The notes beneath the pieces were generated by a model that did no database searches, was not told the DNA's origin, and saw only the letters and a list, made by a program, of their open reading frames with translations. A stretch of 64,000 bases of DNA from Trissonchulus latispiculum. Taxonomy: Eukaryota > Nematoda > Enoplea > Enoplida > Ironidae. The position numbers and the translations under genes are program-made. The DNA lies in contig JASAND010023840.1 of NCBI GenBank assembly GCA_030248195.1, positions 62,001-126,000 on the forward strand. Direction: 5' to 3'. This document shows positions 55,394-64,000 of this stretch, one piece after another. The stretch's first letter is position 1; each line of letters begins with the position of its first letter.

Positions 55394-55457
55394 AAACGAA
55401 GAGACGAACAAACCTTAGTTAACTGTCTGTCTGTAAACGCATTTCTTTGTATCTACA

Positions 55458-55463
55458 AATAAA
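55458..55463 (+). terminator. Poly(A) signal of the Cys-rich secreted gene
   Basis: AATAAA 65 bases after the TAA at 55391-55393. Confidence 0.6.
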
Positions 55464-55476
55464 CCCTTCTTTCTAG

Positions 55477-55587
55477 GTATATGAACTGAATCAGGCGAAA
55501 GCAGTCAAATATTGGGCTGACATGAATTCGTCACAACCAGAGGTTAACACGGTGTACCTGGGGACCAAGCCTCCCCTTGCCGGATAA
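55477..55587 (+). other. Possible orphan exon
   Basis: After an acceptor-like TTCTTTCTAG there are 36 open codons (VYELNQAKAVKYWADMNSS...) ending in TAA. It lies beyond the poly(A) signal of the Cys-rich gene, and I see no donor that would join it in phase. It may be an alternative last exon or chance. Confidence 0.2.
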
Positions 55588-58236
55588 AGTTAAGCCCTAC
55601 CTCTGCCAAATACAAGAGGTCTAGGAAAATGGACAAGCGATAAGCAGTTATTACACTACAAAAAATCAGTTTGCAAAATTCATAAAATGTTAAAAAATAG
55701 TATTCAATTTTTCATAAAAATAGGTCAAATTGAAATTTTCCTAATTTTGAAGAAATCGCAATTAGCATTATTTTTCTGAAAATTTTTTAATTTAATCTCT
55801 CTAGAACATTTCAGGTCACTGTACAGGCCCTTTAAAAATGTTCGTGGGGCAAGCCCCTCTCCAAACACGACCCTATGTTTATATCCTAATCCTAATATAC
55901 AACTTTTAAATTTTTATTTCTGCTTTAGCAGGAATGTATAAATGATATGTAGATATGTGTATTTTCTCAATTTCACCACATCGAGTATTGGGAACTTTTT
56001 TGCGAATGTTAATTTTTGCAAATTAGGGGGGGACTACGAAGGGGTTGGCACGACATCGTCGGAGAGAGCTACTTTTCCCCACAACGTTAGCCAACATATC
56101 AAAGTAAAAATGTTTAGGGTGGGCAACAATATATCTCACCTACACTGTTTTTGGCAGGACGCCAAAGTACAAATTTTGGTGGAAAAACTGGGATTTTTCA
56201 AAAAGGTTTTTTCAGCTCTGGTGGATCAACGGTTTGACCAATTCTGAAGCTTACAGCCATAGTGCTAAATATTAAAAGTATTCCGGCTTTCGAGCGTTGC
56301 TTCCTTCTTCAGCTATAATAGCTCAAAGTTTGAAATTTGGCGAAAAGTTGCGATGTGACCGTGTGCCGTTTTCGATCTAATAAAATTGACAGCCCCTAGC
56401 CTACCCCAGCTTTTTAGCAAATATTAGGCTCTAATAGGGGCAAACTGTCTGTAAGTTTCGAGGACTTTGGCTTTCTGGTTAGTGTGCTAGCAAATAGCAA
56501 ACCTTTTGTTAAGAAATAACCCTTATTTTTAGGCCTGAAAAGCTATCAAAGCGCAGCAAAAATGGGGTCTAAACTTTTTGTCTCCGATTTCGCCGAAAAG
56601 CTGTTTGTAGGGGTTATTTGACCTGCTGAATCCGAATACAAATCCGTTTTTCGATATGACGCTTCCTTCATTCAGTATGCGCTTACAACTGTCTTAGAGC
56701 TTTTTGGAGCGATAGCTATCCATACTTCGAGAAATCAATCTAGCATTTCTAAACACTGAAGCGAGGTTTAGTGACCTAGCTTTCTGCATAGCTTGGTATA
56801 CTCACTGGTCTGTAATGCGCAAAGTTTCAGCCGATTCTGCTACAGTAATTTGGAGTAATTGACTCACATCTTGGCCCACATCTTCGAAATGGCACCAAAT
56901 AACAGCGACAATATCGATAATGTAATCTAGCACTGCGAATGCAGGGATTAACGAAATCACGTCATTTTTACATAAGTTAAGACAGATACTTGGAGTATTA
57001 ATTGGAGCAAAGTTGGGTTCATTTGGTAAACCACAGCTCATTAGACGTTAATTAACCTCCACCCGTATAGAACTACAACACCCGATGTTTCGCTCTTTGA
57101 TTGTATCTCACAGAAAAGTATACATTGATCTAAGGACTGTTTTACACAATATCAAAGCTCTATATGTCAGAACTATTTGTGGAAAATTTGGGTACCGTAT
57201 CTTGCCCACAGCGATCAGAGCGAGGCGAAGTTTGTGTACGTGCGATGTCGAGCTTTGGACCGACAACACCAACTTCTGATGGCGCCACAGGACGCTATGC
57301 TGCATGGAATTCTTTCAAACTTTAAACTCTTTCACACTAAACCTAATACTATTATGTGGCAAAAGACTAGCTAGCTTTTCCAACACCGAACTTTTAGTGA
57401 AATTCGTAGCCCTTCCTTAACGGTTGCACATATACATTAACATAGGGTAGGGTCCTGGAGGGGCCTTAAAATTTTGAGGGGGCTTGTACCCAGAACTGAA
57501 ATTTTCAAGGGGACTTGTACCTCAAGAACAAATTAGCGAAATTCAAAGCGAAGCTAATGTTATCAAAATCATGATTTTTTAAAATTTGCTTCAAAATTGT
57601 CAATTTTTTGAAAAATTCAAAATTTTGGCCGATTTTCGAGAAAAATTAAACATTTTACTAAAAATTCCGGCGAAGCTGGTTATATAATCTGGTATAATTG
57701 GTCAAAGTTCCAGCATTTTTGGTCGCACGATAGTTACTCTCACTGGATTGGCGGATTTCTATAATGGGGAGTAGAAGAATCCGCCTCCGGTTGGATATCT
57801 CCTTCCTGCTGCGGTCGATGCTGCTGGTGCTTATCCTTCCACGTGCTCTCTGGAGCGCCTGACCAACGCGCTGAATGGATTCTGCCTTTGCGGGACATGA
57901 CTGTGGCTTGTGACCTTAATCATCGGTCAGTATTGGTGAGGTCCGAGAACAATTCACAAACCATAAATTATTGAAATTTATTCGCTTTATTTGAATTTAT
58001 TCGCCAATTCGCTGGATCGAATGCACTAATCCGAGCTAATTTGGCATTCCAGCGGCAAAGACGTGTGCTGGATTGCAGATTGATAGCTCCCTACATGGAC
58101 TTATCCGCCTGCAGCCTGTAGTCACTAGTCACCTTTACATTCCATTATAACAAGAGGCTCCTTGTAACACATGCTTGCCTTCTGTGCATCTGTACATGTG
58201 CATCGTGCAAAAGGCCCAAAACGTCAGCTTCACATC
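55588..58236. other. Intergenic, no confident gene
   Basis: AT-rich. A 79-codon frame at 57041-56802 (minus) starts with ATG and has a hydrophobic middle (ALDYIIDIVAVIW-like), but no context. A GC-richer scrap at 57770-58110 may be an old transposon fragment. Nothing else is supported. Confidence 0.35.
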
Positions 58237-58244
58237 ATCTGCAG

Positions 58245-59840
58245 TAGAGCTGGGGCCGGTTCCACTAGAACCGGTTGGAACCGGAACCGGAACCGGAACC
58301 GAACCGGAAGGATTTTTAGAACCAGAACCGGAACCGGAACCGGAACCGGAACCGGTAGAATTTGGAACCGGCCGGTTCCAGGCTCAAAAATTGAGCTTGA
58401 ACTAAAATTTTTCCAAAATGTCAAATTTGGAATAGTTGGATTTTGGGCCAGCAGCATTGGATTCTGATTCATGAGTCTCTTGTCTCTGAAGCTGAAGCTG
58501 GAACTGCGTTGGCACGAATGTAGAATCATTAGCGAATTTTATAATTCGAAATCGGCGATTGCTACATACCAGTATTCGAATGGTTGTTTACATTTCAAGA
58601 ATACTTACCATAAATTTAATAATTTTAAAGTTATATACTACAAGTTTGCAGAGTACGGCAGTGTCACAGCAAATGCCCGACTTGGACATGCGATAACACG
58701 AAAACAAGTTTTAAACGGATTGATTTCTCGACGTGTGGGAAGCTAAGGAAAAGCGATCACAGCTCACGCTACAAAAAGCGCTTACCGAGGGCTATTTGTT
58801 CTGAAATTGCTTAATGAACAAAAAAGCTCAATATTTTCAGAAAATGTAAACTTTGTCCGAATTTCGCCAAAAGCTTCGAGCTTGGACGCTTATATTTCTC
58901 CCGAACAAAATTTACCAAACACAAAACTTAAAAATTTCTCTGAACAGTTTTCTCAAAAATGTGTGCGTAAAGACGCTTTTTAATTGCTGGAATGAGTTGA
59001 GAGGAATCCGTGTTCATAAGAATCTAGCCGCAATGTTCAAAATTTCGTATCTTCATTGCTGTGCTTAGGCAGAGATGCTGCAGAGCAGAGAGACCAAACT
59101 CGAAAACCAAACCAAAATCAAACAAGCTGTGAAATCCAATTTTCCTTATTATCACTTAAACCGCAAGGGATCGAAGAATACTTTGAAGTTGTATGTTTTG
59201 GTGAGAACATGCGAATGAATATAGGTTTGTATATAATAGTTTTATTTTAATTAATTTCGTTACTTTTGCTTCCAAAACGCAGCTACTTTTAAAACGCCTT
59301 CAATTATATATTCTTTGGATATAAGCTGGAGCCAACATTATCTCCGAAGAACAATTTAAATTTTGCAGGAGCAGAAACATTTGAAAACTGCTAGTACCCC
59401 TTTTCCTATTTTTCAAAAATTCGTAAGTGAAGGTGCATAAATAGAAGAGACGTCGGCATAACTAATCTGTTGTTAGGAACTAAATACCTACATTCATAGA
59501 GGTGTGTCTGTGTGAAAGAGCACTAAATTAAATTTTAATATTTCCTTTCTTTCAAATATCTTAACTACATTTAAAATTTCTGGAAACATCGTTCGGAAGC
59601 GACTGTAGTTTTTAAAATAAATTTAAAACTAAGCTTTCAGCAATTTTTTTGTTTTGCTGTTTCTGTTTGTTTTCCTGCTTTTAAGATTTTTTTGGGTTGG
59701 TAGGCGCTCTTAGTATACCGCGCTGTTTGTTCATTTTTTTAAATCCATAATTTCAGGTTAGGTATCATAAACATTTTGATACACAGTACCACTGAACAGT
59801 CAACTGTCGAAACCGAAAATTGGAACCGGCCCCAGCTCTA
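58245..59840. mobile_element. hAT-like element with GGAACC arrays
   Basis: Ends TAGAGCTGGGGCCGGTTCCA in inverted copies, with the perfect 8-bp duplication ATCTGCAG (58237-58244 and 59841-59848). The left end has blocks of GGAACC (58265-58380). The right end has only one or two. No intact transposase frame. Non-autonomous hAT-type. Confidence 0.85.
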
Positions 59841-60034
59841 ATCTGCAGTCTTAAAGCATGTGATTAAGCAAAGCTATTCCATTGTACCACCTTACATAAA
59901 AATTGCTTAAAAACTTCAAGTTTTCTGTTTTTCAACTAAAATACTCTATTCAACAAGTTAAGCACACAAGCACGACATTTTAATCTATGGAGGTTATCAT
60001 GTAAGTTCGAATTGCCGCACTGTTCATTTCGCCT

Positions 60035-61619
60035 TTAAAAGCAAGATACGGGCGAGAAATAGCATTTCACTGGAAGTCGCTGTCGTTTAGTTGGCTCTCG
60101 TCTCCTTCGCTCCATCCAAGAGAAATCGCTGGCGTACTTGGAACTGAAGGGTTCTCCATAGGACAGGGAATCTTGAAAGTTATCTGTGCCAGGATAATAT
60201 TCCTTAAAATAAAAAACCTGTCAAATATTGTCTTCTTATCTTACATCACCGTAGCTGTCAACAAGAGTGCATGATTCCAATATTTATCAGAAGAAGAGTA
60301 AGCTGCTAGACCGCCCTCTTCTCTTCTACATTAAGACCGCAGTGGTCTTCCGACCACAATACACGACCGTCACCCCGTTTAGTTGGAGGGTCGACAAAAC
60401 ATACACCCGCCATCATTTGAAGAGGAAGTTTCCAGCAATCAGATTGCAAGGAACGCGATTGGTAGAGTACAGGATTTACGGTAGTTACGGCTTATTTCCA
60501 CAAGGGTCCCGGCTGTTGGGCTGACCGCCTAAACAGACTCCTATTAGCAAAGTATATATGATTGGCTGTTGGCTACCTCCCCAAACTGAAAGGGGTACTG
60601 TATTGTCTAACCGAGTGATCGCCCACCAATACTACTCGCATGGTCCGGTCGAAGAACGGTTACGCAATGCAAAGAAGAACAGAAACCTGGGGCCCGTTGC
60701 ATAAAAAGTATTACTAATAAATTACTAGTGATTAGTTGATTAGTGCAGCGGTATTAATGAGCAAAGCTATTAATTGAACTAACAAATTTTGGTGTTATCG
60801 GTATGATTTTGTAGAATGATGAAGTGATTAATTCAAAAATGACCAAAACTTTCAACAATTTTTTCAACTCAATAGTTTTGATCACACATATCAGAAAAAA
60901 CGCAATCTTTTAAGGTTATTCCTTTAGCTTAGTACAAATTTTAATTTTACACAAATTTAGAATATATAGTGCGCTAGAGCATCTCAAAAGCTCCAAAGCG
61001 ACATATAGAATATCTCTCAGGCTCTTCCACAACTTTAGCTATTTTGAAGCAAACTGCTACACTAATCAACTAATCACCAATAATTTATTAGTAATACCTT
61101 TTATGCAACGGGCCCCTGATGCCTTACTCTTCTTCTTCTTGTGAATAAAATATTATGCACTCTTGCCATCAGGATTCACTCTTCATACATTTCTAGATGA
61201 ACTGAGGCCATAAACTCAAATATTGCAACTCAGAATATTAATAGGATACAAAGGAGCCAGGTAAAATATTACTTCTATTACAAATCTTCCGTCTTCCACA
61301 GATAAATCACTTTTATATTTTATTTAGATATTCTTTCGTTGTATACGTAATACTTTTCTTCGCATACCACCCTTGTGAAAAATTTGTCAAATAGCGACGG
61401 TTTTATTTTGAATTATATTTTCCTTGTTATGACCTATTATTGGTCTCTGTGACCACGTATGTAGTAGTACGAAATTGTTCATGAAATCGTTCGAATTCCC
61501 GATTAAAATATTTTTAAATATTTAGGTTTTTCTTAACTTACCCAAGCTCTGGTCAGTGTGATCAGTGCGAAAATGAAAAGAGTTGTTGTCACAGATGAAG
61601 TAAATTTTAAAAGCGGCAT
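60035..61619 (-). CDS. AstC: Allatostatin-C-type neuropeptide precursor (2 exons)
   Basis: Exon 1 61619-61542 encodes a signal peptide (MPLLKFTSSVTTTLFIFALITLTRAW) and ends at a GTAAGT donor. Exon 2 60202-60035 starts after TTTTATTTTAAG and ends at TAA. Together 81 residues, phase 0. The C-terminus is KR-QRLPVKCYFSPVSCF: a dibasic cleavage site, then 15 residues starting with Gln (likely pyroglutamate), with the C-Y-F-x-P-x-S-C-F core of allatostatin C and no amidation Gly. In insects and crustaceans the peptide has 15 residues with a Cys-Cys loop and acts on somatostatin-like receptors (juvenile hormone, gut or heart control). An extra, unseen middle exon is possible, since precursors are often longer. 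A mobile element occupies the intron. Confidence 0.83.
60262..61165. mobile_element. TIR element with nested PIF-like MITE, in the AstC intron
   Basis: Left end CAAGAGTGCATGATTCC, then AGAAGAAGAGTAAGCTGC; right end the inverse (CTTACTCTTCTTC, then TATTATGCACTCTTG). The same end as 63136-63862. No target duplication found. A PIF-like MITE is inserted at 60690. Confidence 0.65.
60690..61115. mobile_element. PIF/Harbinger-like MITE with ATTAGT arrays
   Basis: Ends GGGCCCGTTGCATAAAA in inverted copies, CTG duplications at 60687-60689 and 61116-61118. 426 bp. Near the ends are arrays of ATTACTAATAAATTACTAGTGATTAG type on both strands. Same class as 4457-5042. Confidence 0.85.
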
Positions 61620-63128
61620 TCTTTGGGTTTGCTTGGAAAGAAATGAACAACTGAACCAGGAAAATCACTAATCCATTCATCAAGACTGTAACGCTTCTTT
61701 CCCATTTATTTTATATCAGCATAATGGTCATAGTATTAGCTTGGTTCTAATAGATGTTAGGTTACTGTTATTGGTACCAACTCAAGCCTAACTTTGCTCA
61801 CGAATGTTAATTAATAGAATGCATTCAAGCTGACGCATCTGAAGCCAAAATAATCATTAAGACCAAAGCCTTACGTCTCAACATTGTCGGACTAGGATTT
61901 AAAATAAACCTAACGGTAATGAGCAATGAAACTGCCATCGGGATTCAGTATCTATACGTATGTAGTGTACATTGTACAGTATGTTTATATTAAAATCCAT
62001 AGTTTCCAAATTATCACAATAGTTTCCAAATTACTACAATAGTTTCCAAATAGTTTCCAATGACAAAAAATTTCACAGAAACAACCTGGATTCTAGTGAT
62101 GCCATCTGAGTCAGATTTTCTTACGTAATATTAGCACAGTCGCGCGAATCCTTGCTAAAAATGCTAAATCCCACTGCTGCCCACTCCCACTGCCCGATGC
62201 TAAATCCCACTCCCACTGCCCGATGCTAAATCCCACTCCCAATGTCACAAGAACTGAAGCGCCGCTAGTCATATTCATCCTCAAGCTCAAATTCAAATTT
62301 TTCAGACCTTACCCGAACGAGAACTTAATTTGATCAAATCATTTCGGAGAAACAGTTCCGGGTAGTAAACATACTTCTGTTCAGAGTGTGCTGACAACCG
62401 CGGGTAACCGTGGAGCGTCTAGTGTAGGACTTCCAACCTTAAGAGTAGCTACGTGGACTTGGCAAAATATGCACCTACCTAATATCATATTCTCAGGCTT
62501 CCCCTAGCATAAGGTATGGTAGTGAGCAATTTAGTTCACAATTATGCTGGTCATTAAGCTGTTTGAGAAACTATGATTAATTAAAAGTTTCGGATCGTTG
62601 ATTTTTCTAATTTTCCAGTACCGACTAGTTATGACTTCAATAATGCCTTACATAGCAACATAGGAAATGAACTAAACTATTCAATTAAGAACTTGGTGTA
62701 AATTTTGCTATTTGCAAATCTTCGGACTGTGGGTGTCAGGCCAGGGTAACTCATTTAAATGTTACAAACCGGTTTAATGCTTCTTCCTTTCATGACAGTT
62801 TCTACTAAGGCTTTTGTACGTCAGCAATGTCATCATGTCAGCAACAGCAACGTCATGTAATGATATTTAAAAACAAATGGGCTCAAATCAAAGATTACTG
62901 CTGAAAGATTTTATCGAAAATTTTTTATTTTTATCTGGCGAGTTTTAAACGCTAAAAATAAGCAAGACCCCCACTCTACATGAAAACAGCAATGACACAG
63001 ATTAAAGTCTGGTGTTCGATTAAATTAGCCTTTGGGATGCCGAATTGGCTTGAACTCTCGATTATAATTAAAGTAAAAGTCGAACACATCGAAAAACTCT
63101 GAAAAGATCACTTAGTACCTATACTACT
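61620..63128. other. Intergenic, upstream of AstC
   Basis: No supported gene. Short tandem traces: AGTTTCCAAATT near 62000-62060 and CCCACTGCCCGATGCTAAAT at 62165-62240. The AstC promoter should be just above 61619. Confidence 0.35.
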
Positions 63129-63135
63129 CTAAAAC

Positions 63136-63862
63136 CAAGAGTGCATAATTGCACTATTATTAAGAAGAAGAGTAAGCCACTAGAGGGCTTCTCTTCACTG
63201 CATTGCGTAACGGTGCTCCGACCACAATACGCGAATGTTCCCCCGTTTGGGGGGGTCGACCAAATCGACATCGCATACCCCTCCTCCGTTGGGGGGGGGG
63301 GGGGTAGCCAAAAAGAGGTCCCCGTTTGGTGGGGGGGGGGTAGCCAACAGCCAATCAGATTGCAGAAACCCCCCCTCCGTTTGGTGGGGGGGGGGGTAGA
63401 GCAGAGGATTACGGTCGTTTTTGTTATATTCGAAAATGGGTCCCCGGTTGGGGGGGGTCGCTCAAGCAGGCTAAGTTTTGCTCATTCTGATTGGCTGTTG
63501 GCGACCCCCCAAAACAGGGACCCATTTTTGTGACCCCCCCCCAAACGGGGACCCCTTTTGCATACCCCCCACCAAACGGGGACCTCGTGTGTCGACCACC
63601 CCCCCCACAAACGGGGACCCTTTTTCAAAAGCCAGAATCAGCCTGCCTACCCCCCACCAAACGGGGAGGGGGTTTCTGCAATCTGATTGGCTGTTGTCTA
63701 CCCCCCCACCAAACGGGGAGGGGGTATGATTTGGCGACCTCCCCCCCAAACGGGGGAACATTCGCGTATTGTGGTCGGAGCACCGTTACGCAATGCCAAG
63801 ACGAGGAGCCCTCTAGTGGCTTACTCTTCTTCTAATATATAGAAGAAAATCATGGACTCTTG
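63136..63862. mobile_element. Complete palindromic TIR element with GTTTGGGGGG arrays
   Basis: Ends CAAGAGTGCATAATTG and, inverted, CAAGAGTCCATGATT, both followed within 35 bp by AGAAGAAGAGTAAGCCACTA. The 7-bp duplication CTAAAAC flanks it (63129-63135 and 63863-63869). The interior is a palindrome of CCGTTTGGGGGGG units separated by short spacers. All ORFs in it are repeat artefacts. Type member of the three-copy family (54078, 60262, 63136). Confidence 0.8.
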
Positions 63863-63966
63863 CTAAAACTTTCATTATACAATATGTAAAACCTGAACAA
63901 TATTCTATATTCTATTGTAATGATATAAATAATAATAACAATGGTAATAATAGTATAATATAAGTA

Positions 63967-63969
<3 letters not shown>

Positions 63970-64000
<31 letters not shown>
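63970..64000. repeat. (AAT)n microsatellite at window end
   Basis: Uninterrupted ATA/AAT triplets run to the window edge. Confidence 0.9.

Noticed and set aside
55306..55418. Alternative frame in the last exon of the Cys-rich gene
   Set aside because: Open to TAG but needs a different phase from exon 3, and loses the Cys pattern.
63141..63835. Gly/Pro-rich ORFs on both strands
   Set aside because: Repeat artefacts of GTTTGGGGGG arrays in the TIR element.

Overview
The window looks like arthropod nuclear DNA. It is AT-rich, with intron-bearing host genes at both ends and a core of nested transposable elements. The best host clue is a two-exon allatostatin-C-type neuropeptide precursor (60035-61619, minus), whose family is best known from arthropods. 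No species can be named from sequence alone.

Layout. (1) 1.5-7.0 kb, minus: a multi-exon gene for a secreted low-complexity protein with duplicated exon pairs, a Ser/Ala/Glu tail exon that can either end the protein or splice onward, and a terminal exon of LEA-like 11-residue repeats. (2) 7-11 kb: no gene seen; an AT microsatellite, a foldback element and SINE-like traces. (3) 11-26.7 kb: nested transposons. Degenerate copia fragments on both strands carry a hAT-like element (11335-13131), a second hAT-like element made of TTTCAG arrays (25164-26384), and a palindromic DNA element whose left arm was split by a minus-strand Ty3/gypsy element (14867-23664; 746-bp LTRs, GGCC target duplication, canonical A_AAA_AAC frameshift site, no RNase H or integrase seen). 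(4) 26.9-31.2 kb: a decayed plus-strand gypsy element lacking a visible 5' LTR. (5) 31.2-51.98 kb: a giant (about 20.8 kb) retrovirus-like element with near-identical LTRs of about 2.6-2.75 kb. (6) 52.8-55.4 kb, plus: a four-exon gene for a small secreted 16-cysteine protein. (7) 58-64 kb: a third hAT-like element (GGAACC arrays), the allatostatin-C gene, and members of a terminal-inverted-repeat family, one hosting a PIF/Harbinger-like MITE.

The giant element is the most unusual system here. Its order is LTR - gag remnant and zinc knuckle - envelope-like fusion glycoprotein - two tandem retropepsins - (+1 shift at a GGG-TGA-T site) - RT - RNase H - integrase - OTU-like cysteine protease - two paralogous accessory ORFs - LTR. 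Envelope placed between nucleocapsid and protease, doubled protease domains and an OTU domain fused behind integrase together make an architecture I do not recognise. This copy is damaged: a perfect 100-bp inverted repeat replaces most of gag, and a 1.58-kb palindromic element interrupts the first accessory ORF, which also has an in-frame stop.

Several non-autonomous elements here (hAT-like, foldback, PIF-like) carry ends or arms dominated by short motifs repeated many times, often echoing the terminal repeat. That recurring pattern is treated as a finding.
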